A DNA stretch of 64,000 bases. Origin: an uncultured Dysosmobacter sp. GTDB lineage: Bacteria > Bacillota > Clostridia > Oscillospirales > Oscillospiraceae. Of this stretch, positions 54,545-64,000 are shown in pieces. Each line of letters starts with the position of its first letter. Position 1 is the first letter of the stretch. The DNA lies in contig CANQPD010000002.1 in assembly GCA_947625655.1 (NCBI GenBank), positions 248,001 to 312,000 of the forward strand, given 5' to 3'. The translations under genes and the position numbers were made by a program. The notes below the pieces were generated by a model. It was given only the letters and a program-made list of their open reading frames with translations, had not been told where the DNA came from and did not search any database.

Positions 54545-55395
54545 ATGCCATTGAGCTGTCCCATATCCATAAATCCTTCGGCGCCTTTGCCATCCGGGAC
54601 CTGTGTTTGGAGGTGCCCAGCGGCACCATCTGCGGCCTGGTGGGCGAAAACGGCGCCGGTAAATCCACCACCATCCGCCTTCTTATGGGCGCCCTGCGGC
54701 CTGACAGCGGCGAAGCCCGGGTGCTGGGCACGGACGTCGGCTCCCCGGAGTTCCGGGCGGTGAAGGAGGACGTGGGCGTGGTGCTGGATGAGGCCTACTT
54801 CCCCGAGGTCCTGAACGCCGCCCAGGTGGGAAAGCTGATGGCCTCCACCTACCGCCGCTGGGACGCTGCGCTGTACGAGTCCTATCTCCGCCGGTTCGAC
54901 CTGCCGGAGAAGAAAGCGTTCAAGGACTTCTCCCGGGGCATGCGGATGAAGCTGGCCATCGCCGTGGCGTTGAGCCACCAGCCAAAGCTCCTGGTACTGG
55001 ACGAGGCCACCGCCGGGCTGGACCCCATCGTCCGGGACGAGGTGCTGGACATCTTCAACGAGTTCACCCGGGAGGAGGACCACTCCATCCTGATCTCCTC
55101 CCACATCCTCAGCGATCTGGAGAAGCTGTGCGACTACATCGCCTTTCTCCACCAGGGCAGGCTGCTGTTCTGCGACGAGAAGGACCGGCTGCTGGAGACC
55201 TACGGCATCTTCACCGACAGCGCCGAGCAGCTGGAGTGCCTGATGCCCGAGGCCATTGTGGCCCGGGAGCCGAGCGGCTACGGCGGCGTCCGGGCGCTGG
55301 TGCGCCGGGATCTGGCCCCCAGCGGGTTCCAGCTGGAACGGCCCACGGTGGAGGACATCATCCTGTTTCTGGTGAAAGGAGCGAAGGAAGCATGA
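54541..55395 (+). CDS. ABC transporter ATP-binding protein (exporter type)
   Basis: 284-residue single-domain ATPase of the BcrA/YtrB type. It has Walker A GENGAGKST at 35-43, signature FSRGMRMKL (replacing the LSGGQ consensus, usual in this group), Walker B LLVLDEATAGLD, and a switch His in ISSHIL. The extra C-terminal 70 residues are typical. It energises the ABC-2 permease encoded next, and gene order (regulator, ATPase, permease) matches ytr-type antibiotic/envelope export operons. Confidence 0.93.
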   Translation: MNAIELSHIHKSFGAFAIRDLCLEVPSGTICGLVGENGAGKSTTIRLLMGALRPDSGEARVLGTDVGSPEFRAVKEDVGVVLDEAYFPEVLNAAQVGKLMASTYRRWDAALYESYLRRFDLPEKKAFKDFSRGMRMKLAIAVALSHQPKLLVLDEATAGLDPIVRDEVLDIFNEFTREEDHSILISSHILSDLEKLCDYIAFLHQGRLLFCDEKDRLLETYGIFTDSAEQLECLMPEAIVAREPSGYGGVRALVRRDLAPSGFQLERPTVEDIILFLVKGAKEA

Positions 55396-56000
55396 AGGCG
55401 CTTTTAATGAAGGATTGCTGCGTTTTGTGGAAGCAGCTGCGAATCTTCATCGTCGTAATGCTGGTCATCACTGTGTTCAACGGCGGGTTCGGCAATGTGT
55501 TCATCGTCATCTGGGCGGCCATGCTGCCCTACACCGCCATGGCCTATGACGAGCGGAGCAAGTGGGACCAGCTGGCCGCCATGATGCCCTACTCCATCCG
55601 GGACATCGTGCTGGCAAAGTTCCTGCTGGGCTGGCTGTGCTGCGGCGCGGCGGCGCTGTTCGCCTTGGTCTGCCAGCTGCTTCAAACCGTGCTGGGCTCG
55701 CCTCTGGCCGCCTTTGACCCCGCCGCCAACCTGATCGGCCTGTGCGGCAGCCTGTGTGTCCTGTCCATCACCCTGCCGATGATGTTCCGCTTCGGCGTGG
55801 AGCGGGGACGGCTGGTGATGTTCCTGCTGATTTTCCTGGTGTGCGGCGCCGCCGGGGCCCTGGGCAGCATCGTGGTGGACGGGGAGGGGCCGGCCCACCT
55901 TCCGGCTCTTTTAATGGCCACCCTGCCCATCGCGGCGGCGGTGCTGACAGCGGCCTCCATCCCCCTGTCCATGAAGCTGTACCAAAAGCGGGCATATTGA
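55392..56000 (+). CDS. ABC-2-type transporter permease
   Basis: 202-residue membrane protein with about six hydrophobic segments (KQLRIFIVVMLVITVFNGGF at the N-terminus, then paired helices to the end). It belongs to the short ABC-2 permease group with YDERSKWDQLAAMMPYS after the second helix. The ATG overlaps the ATPase stop by 4 bp behind AAAGGAG. It probably forms a homodimer with the preceding ATPase. Confidence 0.88.
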   Translation: MKALLMKDCCVLWKQLRIFIVVMLVITVFNGGFGNVFIVIWAAMLPYTAMAYDERSKWDQLAAMMPYSIRDIVLAKFLLGWLCCGAAALFALVCQLLQTVLGSPLAAFDPAANLIGLCGSLCVLSITLPMMFRFGVERGRLVMFLLIFLVCGAAGALGSIVVDGEGPAHLPALLMATLPIAAAVLTAASIPLSMKLYQKRAY

Positions 56001-56012
56001 GGGTGCGACGCC

Positions 56013-56231
56013 ATGAAAAACACCCATATCTGCCCTAAATGCGGCTCCCGGGACATTGTCCGGGTGCCGGACAGCGCCCACCGCTATCTGGCCAGCAGCA
56101 TCTGCATCACGAAACTGGTGACGGTGGAGCGGATCCCCGTGGCGCGCTATGTCTGCTGTGGCTGCGGGTATGTGGAAAATTGGGTGGGGGACCGGGGAGA
56201 ACTGGCGCGGGTCAAGCGGGCCTTTGGCTGA
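56013..56231 (+). CDS. Small zinc-ribbon protein
   Basis: 72 residues with an N-terminal CPKCGS and a downstream CCGCGY, a Cys4 zinc ribbon, and basic residues between. It starts 12 bp after the permease and is probably co-transcribed. No function is known; it could be a nucleic-acid or partner-binding accessory. Confidence 0.75.
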   Translation: MKNTHICPKCGSRDIVRVPDSAHRYLASSICITKLVTVERIPVARYVCCGCGYVENWVGDRGELARVKRAFG

Positions 56232-56587
56232 AACGCGGGGCAAGGCGCTCCTTTGCCGCCCGCGCTTTCCTCTGCCCCACAACGCCGTGGGGCGGATGAT
56301 ATCCGCCCCTACAGGACTTTATGCACAGAACAGTCGGCTAAAATCTCCGCCCCCGGCGGGGCGAGGGTGTCCCGCCCCCACGGGACCGGCGCAGACATCG
56401 GAGCCCGTAGGGCGTGACCACTGGGCACGCCCCGAACGCGGACGGAGGGTGAAGCGGCGCGCCGGGTCTTCACGCCCTACGCATCAGGGCAGACATCGGA
56501 GCCCGTAGGGCGTGACCACCGGGCACGCCCCGAACACGGACGGGGGAGCCAAAGCAGCGCGCCGGGTCTTCACGCCCTACAACAAGG
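56232..56587. repeat. Repeat-rich gap with 98-bp tandem units
   Basis: Two adjacent, partly diverged units begin GCAGACATCGGAGCCCGTAG at 56391 and 56489 (period 98). Both contain TAGGGCGTGACCAC, GGGCACGCCCCGAAC and CGCGCCGGGTCTTCACGCCC. Just before is GGGGCGGATGATATCCGCCCC (56290-56310), another typical dispersed palindromic repeat. No gene seen. Confidence 0.75.
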
Positions 56588-56622
56588 AAAGGTCCCGGAT
56601 GCGCGGCATCCGGGACCTTTTC
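56588..56622 (+). terminator. Terminator (probably of the GntR/ABC/zinc-ribbon operon)
   Basis: A 15-bp stem AAAGGTCCCGGATGC / GCATCCGGGACCTTT, then TTCTCT. It lies beyond the tandem repeats. Confidence 0.6.
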
Positions 56623-56844
56623 TCTAAAAATCTGTTTTGCTGGAATTCATTTCCGGCAAAACACCTCTGCCCGCCGACTGCGCCCGCAGGCGCGTTTCGA
56701 GCGCAACCGCCGAAGACGGCTCTTAGCGCGAGATGCGACTCCCTCGCCGTGCGAGGGAGAGGGGGGTATCGAAACCGCTGTGCCGCCGCAGGCGGCGCGG
56801 CGGTTTCGTATCTAGGGGGGACGCAGTCCCTCCTAGAGGCGCGT
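56623..56844. other. Non-coding gap with inverted repeats
   Basis: It holds CTCCCTCGC / GCGAGGGAG, then CGAAACCGC / GCGGTTTCG around an inner GCCGCC/GGCGGC hairpin (56777-56809), and TCTAGG / CCTAGA with an inner GGGAC/GTCCC (56810-56838). The last is directly downstream of ppaC on the minus strand and may cap that mRNA. No gene seen. Confidence 0.5.
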
Positions 56845-58461
56845 TTATCCCCATAACGCCGACAGCATCGGAATGACCTGCTTCTTCCGGCTCATGATCT
56901 TGGGCAGAAAAGCGGTGTTTTCCTCGCCGCTCTTGATATTGAAGGCCTGCCGGATGGTATCCTCGTCCCCTACATACAGAAGCTGCGTGCCCTCCAGCAG
57001 CACATCGGTGATCATCAGCACCACGGTGTTGAGCCCGTTCTTCCGCCGGATCTCCCGCATGGCGTTCAGGAATTCCTCCTTCCGGGCCAGCAGACGGTCA
57101 GAGTCCATGCAGGTGATCTGGCTGACCGCCAGGTTGTGGCCCGCGATGTGGAATTCCTTATAGTCCGTCTTCAGCATGGCCTCCACGGTCTTGTCGTCAC
57201 CGCAGGTGGCGGAGAAGATGGCCTTGCCCAGCGCTTCCAGAGACTCGTTGGCAATGCGGGCCAGGCGGTTTGCCATGTCGATATCCCGCTGGGTGCAGGT
57301 GGGGGACTTGAACATGACCGTGTCAGACACGATGGCGGCGGTCATCAGCCCCGCCATCTTGGCGGTGGGCATCAGGCCCTTTTCCTGGTACATCTCCGCC
57401 ACGATGGTGGTGGTGCTGCCCACCGGCTCGTTGCGGACGTAGATGGGGTTCTTGGTCTCGATATCCGCCAGCCGGTGATGGTCCACGATCTCCAGGATCT
57501 CCGCCTGTTCCAGCCCCGGCACGGACTGGGCCTGTTCGTTGTGATCCATCAGGATCACCTGCTTCCGGCGGGGACGCAGCAGGTGATACCGGGACAGCAT
57601 CCCCACCACATGCTCCTCCTCGTCCAGGATGGGGTAGGCCCGGAAGCGGCTTTCCAGCACGGTGTTCTGCACGTCGTCGATGAAGTCGTCCAGGTGGAAG
57701 CAGACCACGTCGCTGTTTTTGCAGATCCGGGCGATGGGCAGGGCGTGGCAGATCAGATGCACCGCCCGATAGGCGTCATAGGGGGTGGAGATAATGCAGG
57801 TCTCCGTATCCAGGTTCAGCAGCTCCTGCTCCACCTCCGCCTGGCAGACAATGACGCAGTTGACCCCCACATCCAGTGCCCGCCGGATCATATCCGGCTG
57901 GTCGCCGCAGACCACGATGCTGTGGGGATCGGAGAACAGCAGATTCTCCCGGCCGGCGGGCAGGGCGATGGTCACCTCGCCGGAGATCTCGTCCCGCTCC
58001 TTGCTGAGCCTGTTCAGGATACGCCCCTCCAGTACGGACAGCAGGTTATATACCGGCACCTCCTGCACCATGGGGTTGCTGACGGCGATCATGTCATAGT
58101 TGGCCACGTCTCCGGCGGAGAGCATGCCGTACAGGGTGCCATCCTCGTTGGCCACCGGCAGGACGGAGATCCTGTCCGCCTGCATGGTCTGCCAGGCGCG
58201 GCTGATGGTGGCCCCGGCGGACAGGGAGGGCGGTGTGTCGTAATCCAGATCCCGGACCTGGGTCCGCACGGTATTCACCAGCTTGGGCGGCTGAAAACCG
58301 AAACGGTCCAGGACGATCTGGGTCTCGTCGCTGATCTGGCCCAGGCGGGCCGCCTGATATTCCCGATGCCCCAGCGCGTTTTTCAGCGCGGCATACGCCA
58401 TGGCGGATACAATGGAGTCGGTGTCCGGGTTGCGGTGCCCGGTGATATAGACATTGTCCAT
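56845..58461 (-). CDS. ppaC: Manganese-dependent inorganic pyrophosphatase with CBS/DRTGG domains
   Basis: 538-residue family II pyrophosphatase hydrolysing PPi to phosphate. The DHH catalytic domain is split: GHRNPDTDSIV at the N-terminus (residues about 8-18) and IVDHHRLADIETKNP with metal ligands after the insert. A regulatory insert of about 240 residues holds a CBS pair and a DRTGG domain, which in relatives bind adenine nucleotides. The DHHA2 substrate domain closes the protein, with a C-terminal SRKKQV motif. The ATG follows GAAGGAG. Confidence 0.93.
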   Translation of the reverse strand: MDNVYITGHRNPDTDSIVSAMAYAALKNALGHREYQAARLGQISDETQIVLDRFGFQPPKLVNTVRTQVRDLDYDTPPSLSAGATISRAWQTMQADRISVLPVANEDGTLYGMLSAGDVANYDMIAVSNPMVQEVPVYNLLSVLEGRILNRLSKERDEISGEVTIALPAGRENLLFSDPHSIVVCGDQPDMIRRALDVGVNCVIVCQAEVEQELLNLDTETCIISTPYDAYRAVHLICHALPIARICKNSDVVCFHLDDFIDDVQNTVLESRFRAYPILDEEEHVVGMLSRYHLLRPRRKQVILMDHNEQAQSVPGLEQAEILEIVDHHRLADIETKNPIYVRNEPVGSTTTIVAEMYQEKGLMPTAKMAGLMTAAIVSDTVMFKSPTCTQRDIDMANRLARIANESLEALGKAIFSATCGDDKTVEAMLKTDYKEFHIAGHNLAVSQITCMDSDRLLARKEEFLNAMREIRRKNGLNTVVLMITDVLLEGTQLLYVGDEDTIRQAFNIKSGEENTAFLPKIMSRKKQVIPMLSALWG

Positions 58462-58541
58462 GGTTGTTTCTCCTTCGCGCAGTTCTGATAGTTTGATTAT
58501 GCTTCGCCGGAGCCGCTTTGTCAACGGCTCCTTTTGTTAAG

Positions 58542-58575
58542 AAAACCCGCGGAAACGATTGCTTCCGCGAGTTTT
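58542..58575. terminator. Bidirectional hairpin after the M24 peptidase gene
   Basis: AAAACCCGCGGAA / TTCCGCGAGTTTT with an 8-nt loop, separating pepP and ppaC. Confidence 0.65.
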
Positions 58576-58605
58576 CCGGGGAAATTTTTCTCTTTTCCGC
58601 CGTTC

Positions 58606-59679
58606 TTACAAAATCAGCAGCTCCTTGGGCGCCCTGGTGATGTTCCGGCAGCCCTCCTCCGTCAGGATGATGACGTCCTCGATGCGGACGCCCAGCTTCC
58701 CCGGCAGATAGATCCCCGGCTCGGCGGAGATCACCGCCCGGCCGGGCAGGGGCTTGTCGTTCATGGGTGAGGCGTTTGGGGCCTCGTGGATCTCCACGCC
58801 CACGCCGTGGCCGAAGCTGTGGCCGAAATAGTCCCCGTAGCCGGCGGCGGTGATCACGGCACGGGCGGCGCCGTCCACCTCCCGGCCGGTGACGCCGGCG
58901 CGGGCGGCGCGGATGCCCGCCAGCTGCGCCGCGAGGACCGTCTGGTATACCTCGTGCATCTCCTCCGTGGCGAAGCCCACCGCCACGGTCCGCGTCATGT
59001 CGGAACAGTAGCCGCGGTAAACGCAGCCGAAGTCCATGGTGACGAATTCCCCCTGCCGGATGGGCTTTTCCGAGGGGACGCCGTGGGGCAGGCTGCCGTT
59101 GGGGCCGGAGACCACGATGGGATCGAAGGACATATCCGACGCGCCGTAATGCAGCATCAGGTACTGGAGCCGGGCGGCGATCTCCTTTTCCGTCACACCG
59201 GGGCGGATCTCCTCCAGGATCTCCTCCAGCGCCCTTTCCGCAATGCGCTGGGCGGCCGCCAGCGCCTCCAGCTCCTCGTCGTCCTTCACCATCCGCAGCT
59301 GCCACAGCAGTTCCGTGGCGGGGACCAGGTCGCAGGACAGCGCCTTGCGGTAGCGCTCGTAGTCCTGGACCGTCATGTAGGCGTCCTCAAAGCCCATGCG
59401 GCTGATGTGCTGCTCGGAGATGGCCTCTTCGATCAGGGCGGCATAGCCCCGGCCATGGCCGATCTCCCGCAGCTCCGCCCCCACCAGGCAGCGCCCCGCC
59501 GCCTCGGTGTAGCGGGAGTCGGTGAAATAGTAGGCTTTTTTCCGGGTCACCAGGGCCACGCCGTCGGTGCCGGAGGAGTGGAAGCCCGAGGCGTAAAAGC
59601 GGTTGGCCTCGCCGGTCAGCAGCATGGCGTCCAGGCCATGGGCCTCCAGGTGAGCGGCGATTTTTTGAAAATGATTCAC
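58606..59679 (-). CDS. pepP: M24-family Xaa-Pro aminopeptidase/dipeptidase
   Basis: 357-residue metallopeptidase removing N-terminal residues before proline. An N-terminal creatinase-type domain (about 1-125) precedes the pita-bread catalytic domain with the five metal ligands: D in VTMDFGCVYRGYCSDMTRT (two Asp), H in GHSFGHGVGVEIHEAP, E in SAEPGIYLPG and E in RIEDVIILT. A GTG start at 59679 follows AAAGGATG; no nearby ATG fits. PepP and PepQ cannot be told apart by eye. Confidence 0.92.
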   Translation of the reverse strand: MNHFQKIAAHLEAHGLDAMLLTGEANRFYASGFHSSGTDGVALVTRKKAYYFTDSRYTEAAGRCLVGAELREIGHGRGYAALIEEAISEQHISRMGFEDAYMTVQDYERYRKALSCDLVPATELLWQLRMVKDDEELEALAAAQRIAERALEEILEEIRPGVTEKEIAARLQYLMLHYGASDMSFDPIVVSGPNGSLPHGVPSEKPIRQGEFVTMDFGCVYRGYCSDMTRTVAVGFATEEMHEVYQTVLAAQLAGIRAARAGVTGREVDGAARAVITAAGYGDYFGHSFGHGVGVEIHEAPNASPMNDKPLPGRAVISAEPGIYLPGKLGVRIEDVIILTEEGCRNITRAPKELLIL

Positions 59680-59708
59680 ACAAACATCCTTTCTGGCAAA
59701 GCTGTCAG

Positions 59709-59781
59709 CGGGCGGCCTCCGTTTGTTCCACCGCCGCTTTCACAAACCTGTAGAACAGGGGATGGGGCGGTCGGGGCGGAC
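59709..59781 (-). pseudogene. Duplicate, diverged 3' end of pyrG
   Basis: The minus strand encodes RPPHPLFYRFVKAAVEQTEA and then AR-stop, closely matching the end of the real pyrG product ([20 protein letters not shown]). It has no start and no upstream coding part. About 90 bp of hairpin-rich sequence separates it from the true pyrG stop at 59871. It may be a scar of recombination or element insertion at the gene end. Confidence 0.75.
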
Positions 59782-59870
59782 ATCCTTCCGGATGTCCAAT
59801 CATGCCGCTCCGGCTCGCCGCTGAAGCGGCAACCGCCGGAGATGGCGAAAGAGCCGCCCCGACATCCGCG

Positions 59871-61748
<1,878 letters not shown>

Positions 61749-61894
61749 TCATTCTCTTTTTCTCCGCCGGGTTCCGCCTGCCGCATTTTGTCAAAACCCT
61801 TTAAGCCGTGTGCGGCAGCCGTTTTCCACCCTTTTCCCCGGAAAACTGTGGCCGCTGACAAGAGAACGGGGATTTATTTTGTAAAAAATGACGG

Positions 61895-61923
61895 TTGACT
61901 TTATTCCTTTAAAGCTGTATGTT
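61895..61923 (+). promoter_or_regulatory. Predicted promoter of the ABC importer attenuator transcript
   Basis: TTGACT, a 17-nt spacer and TATGTT, 43 nt before the leader peptide start. Confidence 0.65.
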
Positions 61924-61965
61924 GTAAAAGTACCAAAGCCCAGTCGGCAGAAAGGAGCTCCCGTG

Positions 61966-62073
61966 ATGCGCTATACCGCCCTTTTGTCCCTGCGGCCCGC
62001 GCCGGGCTCCTATTACTTTATGAAGGTCCGCTATGCGGGCCGTTTTGAGCGTGCGGAAAAGCTGTCCGGCTGA
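61966..62073 (+). CDS. Tyr/Phe-rich attenuator leader peptide
   Basis: A 35-residue frame with a strong ribosome site (AAAGGAG, 8 nt before the ATG). The control region is GSYYFMKVRYAGRF (residues 14-27), with three Tyr and two Phe; another Tyr is at residue 3. A GTG one codon upstream is a possible alternative start. It sits between promoter and terminator ahead of an ABC importer and has no other plausible role. Confidence 0.82.
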   Translation: MRYTALLSLRPAPGSYYFMKVRYAGRFERAEKLSG

Positions 62074-62125
62074 GCATGACCGCTGTATGAGAAGCGGCCC
62101 CGTCTCACGGACAGGGCCGCTTTTT
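61993..62125 (+). promoter_or_regulatory. Transcription attenuator of the ABC importer operon
   Basis: Segment 1 (61993-62000, CGGCCCGC) is perfectly complementary to segment 2 (62035-62042, GCGGGCCG). Segment 2 (62037-62046, GGGCCGTTTT) can instead pair over ten positions, including two G-U pairs, with segment 3 (62091-62100, GAAGCGGCCC). Segment 3 also forms the terminator stem GCGGCCC / GGGCCGC (62094-62120), followed by TTTTT. The Tyr/Phe codons fall between segments 1 and 2. Confidence 0.82.
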
Positions 62126-62166
62126 ATAATGTCCTTGCAAATCATGAACATAAGGAGATCTTGAAG

Positions 62167-63183
62167 ATGAAAAAGAAGCTGCTTGCACTCATTCTGGCAG
62201 GCGTCATGGCCCTGAGCCTGGCTGCCTGCGGCGGTACGGCCGACACTGCCCCCGCCGAAGAGCCCGCTGAAACGGAAGAGCCCGAGACCCAGGAGCCCGC
62301 TGCCCAGACCTATACCATCGGCATCTGCCAGCTGGCCCCCCACCCCGCTCTGGACGCCGCCACCGAGGGCTTCCAGGACGCCCTGACCGAAGCCTTTGGC
62401 GAGAACGTGAAGTTTGACCTCCAGAACGCCGCCGGCGACACCCCCACCTGCTCCACCATCGTCAACGGCTTTGTGTCCTCCAAGGTGGATCTGATCATGG
62501 CCAACGCCACCGGCGCCCTCCAGGCCGCCACCGCCGCCACCGCTGACATCCCCGTGCTGGGCACCTCCGTCACCGAATACGGCGTGGCCCTGGGCATCAG
62601 CGACTTCTCCGGCACCGTGGGCACCAACGTGTCCGGCACCTCCGACCTGGCTCCTCTGGATCAGCAGGCCGCCATGGTGCAGGAGTGGTTCCCCGACGCC
62701 AAGACCGTGGGCCTGCTGTACTGCTCCGCCGAGCCCAACAGCCAGTATCAGGTGGACAACGTGCAGAAGTACCTGGAGGAGCTGGGCTTCACCTGCGCCC
62801 AGTACGCCTTCTCCGACACCAATGACATGGCTTCCGTGGTTCAGAACGCCGCCGACAACAGCGATGTCCTCTATGTCCCCACCGATAATACCTGCGCCAA
62901 CAACGCCGGCATTATCGACAACATCTGCCGCCCCGCCGGCATCCCCGTGATCGCCGGTGAGGAAGGCATCTGCGGCGGCTGCGGCGTTGCCACGCTGTCC
63001 ATCAGCTACTACGATCTGGGCGTTGCCACCGGCAAGATGGCCGTCAAGATCCTGACCGGCGAGTCCGATGTGTCTGAGATGCCCATTGAATACGCGCCTC
63101 AGTTCACCAAGAAGTACAATCCCACCATCTGCGAGGATCTGGGTCTGACCGTTCCCGAGGGCTACGAGGCCATCTCCGAGTAA
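62167..63183 (+). CDS. ABC transporter substrate-binding lipoprotein (TrpX-like, PF04392-type)
   Basis: 338 residues. The lipoprotein signal MKKKLLALILAGVMALSLAAC puts the lipobox cysteine at about residue 21, followed by a Glu/Pro/Thr-rich linker. The ABC_sub_bind fold has IGICQLAPHPALDAATEGFQ, LIMANATGALQAATAAT, VGLLYCSAEPNSQYQV and VPTDNTCANNAG. Relatives (TrpXYZ) are predicted amino-acid importers. The Tyr/Phe leader peptide suggests tyrosine and/or phenylalanine as ligand here. The ATG at 62167 is 9 nt after AAGGAG. Confidence 0.85.
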   Translation: MKKKLLALILAGVMALSLAACGGTADTAPAEEPAETEEPETQEPAAQTYTIGICQLAPHPALDAATEGFQDALTEAFGENVKFDLQNAAGDTPTCSTIVNGFVSSKVDLIMANATGALQAATAATADIPVLGTSVTEYGVALGISDFSGTVGTNVSGTSDLAPLDQQAAMVQEWFPDAKTVGLLYCSAEPNSQYQVDNVQKYLEELGFTCAQYAFSDTNDMASVVQNAADNSDVLYVPTDNTCANNAGIIDNICRPAGIPVIAGEEGICGGCGVATLSISYYDLGVATGKMAVKILTGESDVSEMPIEYAPQFTKKYNPTICEDLGLTVPEGYEAISE

Positions 63184-63200
63184 AAAAGCATAATTTCATC

Positions 63201-63240
63201 AAAAAGCGGCTGAAAAAGGCTTCCTTTTTCCGCCGCTTTC
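63201..63240 (+). other. Hairpin between binding-protein and permease genes
   Basis: Long stem AAAGCGGC...GAAAAAGG / CCTTTTTC...GCCGCTTT with a 3-nt loop and only a short T run (TTTCTGC). It may cause partial termination or 3'-end protection, giving more binding protein than permease. Confidence 0.6.
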
Positions 63241-63294
63241 TGCTATACTAATGGCGCTTATATGCTTTTATTTTTAGAGGGGGAACACACAACC

Positions 63295-64000
63295 ATGCTG
63301 GATTTCATCAGCGCGCTGCCCGGTGCCGTGTCCCAGGGCCTGATCTGGGGCATTATGGCCATCGGCGTCTACATCACCTATAAAATCCTGGACATCGCAG
63401 ATCTGACCGTGGACGGCTCCTTCTGCACCGGCGGCGCCGTCTTTGTGGTGCTTTTCACCGGCGGCACCAACATCTGGGTGGCTCTGCTGGCCGCTCTGCT
63501 GGCGGGCATGCTGGCGGGTCTTGCCACCGGACTGCTGCACACCGCCTGCGGCATCCCCGCCATCCTGTCCGGCATTCTGACCCAGATGGCGCTGTACTCC
63601 ATCAACATGGCCATTATGGGAATGAAAAACACCGTGGCCATCAGCGTCACCGACCCCGCCACCCTGGATCGGCTGGTGGTCTCTCTCCGCTTCGTGCAGG
63701 ATGTGGCCAAGGGCGCCCGGCCCTTCTACCGCCACCCCATTTTTGTGGTGGGCCTGTTTACCGCCGTCATCATCGCCGTTTTGTACTGGTTCTTCGGCAC
63801 AGAGCTGGGCTGCTCCCTGCGGGCCACCGGCTCCAATCCGAATATGGCCCGGGCCCAGGGCATCAACACGGACGTGACCAAGGTCCTCGGCCTCATGGTC
63901 TCCAACGGCCTTGTGGCGCTCTCCGGCGCGCTGATGGCGCAGTACAGCAGCGCCAGTGAGATCAATATGGGCCGGGGCGCCATCGTCATCGGCCTGGCCG
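63295..64000 (+). CDS. ABC transporter permease (TrpY-like), runs off window
   Basis: 235 visible residues of a branched-chain-type (LivH/RbsC-like) permease with several helices: LIWGIMAIGVYITYKILDIADLTVDG, LAALLAGMLAGLATGLLH, and a later GTELGCSLRATGSNPNMARAQG coupling loop, given as landmarks. The remaining C-terminus and an expected ATPase gene lie beyond 64000. The ATG follows GAGGGGGAA. It is the second gene of the importer operon. Confidence 0.88.
   Translation, partial: MLDFISALPGAVSQGLIWGIMAIGVYITYKILDIADLTVDGSFCTGGAVFVVLFTGGTNIWVALLAALLAGMLAGLATGLLHTACGIPAILSGILTQMALYSINMAIMGMKNTVAISVTDPATLDRLVVSLRFVQDVAKGARPFYRHPIFVVGLFTAVIIAVLYWFFGTELGCSLRATGSNPNMARAQGINTDVTKVLGLMVSNGLVALSGALMAQYSSASEINMGRGAIVIGLA

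Noticed and set aside
56391-56582. Possible CRISPR array in the tandem repeats
   Set aside because: Only two long, diverged 98-bp units, no short identical repeats with unique spacers, and no cas genes nearby.
62167-64000. Tryptophan importer (trpXY) as firm assignment
   Set aside because: Family resemblance suggests it, but the leader peptide contains no Trp codon and several Tyr/Phe codons, so Trp specificity is not supported here.

Overview
The window is high-GC (roughly 60%), densely coded chromosomal DNA. It looks like an anaerobic, spore-forming Clostridia member, most likely of the Oscillospiraceae; this placement is inference. The support is pyruvate:ferredoxin oxidoreductase, a second four-subunit 2-oxoacid:ferredoxin oxidoreductase, SpoVT, type III glutamine synthetase, two T-box leaders, strong GGAGG ribosome sites, TTGACA/TATAAT-type promoters, and no rRNA or tRNA genes.

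Layout. 1-11.0 kb: a sugar-acid catabolic regulon (SDR, IclR regulator, DapA-family aldolase, HpcH/HpaI aldolase, IlvD/Edd dehydratase, GntP permease) beside nifJ. Three copies of one operator-like motif link nifJ, the DapA-family gene and gntP, so pyruvate release and pyruvate oxidation are probably co-regulated. 11.3-19.3 kb: a broken GGDEF gene, then a Trp T-box leader, trpB, trpA and, with no visible terminator, a sugar ABC importer and FGGY kinase. 19.4-24.7 kb: spoVT, T-box-controlled asnB, glnN. 24.8-28.0 kb: lrgAB, a CoA-transferase, a zinc phospholipase C-like protein. 28.1-36.4 kb: an eight-gene shikimate/Phe/Tyr operon behind a Tyr/Phe leader-peptide attenuator. 36.5-44.9 kb: CstA with an unknown partner, then a divergent FadR-type regulator and 2-oxoacid oxidoreductase operon, and ilvE behind a structured leader. 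44.9-56.2 kb: acetyltransferase, small membrane proteins, htpG, mutarotase, a NifU-domain/MoxR/VWA/leucine-rich-repeat run, and a YtrA-type GntR/ABC exporter operon. 56.2-64 kb: a repeat-rich gap, Mn-dependent pyrophosphatase, an M24 peptidase, pyrG with a stray duplicate of its 3' end, and a second Tyr/Phe leader-peptide attenuator ahead of an ABC importer that runs off the window.

Most notable: (1) two independent leader-peptide attenuators with clustered Tyr/Phe codons and mutually exclusive hairpins, one before aromatic amino acid synthesis and one before an ABC importer, in a genome that uses T-boxes for Trp and Asn; (2) a roughly 220-bp structured repeat, found three times just downstream of genes, bounded by 28-nt 12-4-12 hairpins that are identical at both ends of a copy but different between copies; (3) a shared operator tying PFOR to sugar-acid genes; (4) an uncharacterised ilvE leader; (5) a diverged duplicate of the pyrG 3' end. 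Function calls rest on motif recognition by eye; no database search was run.
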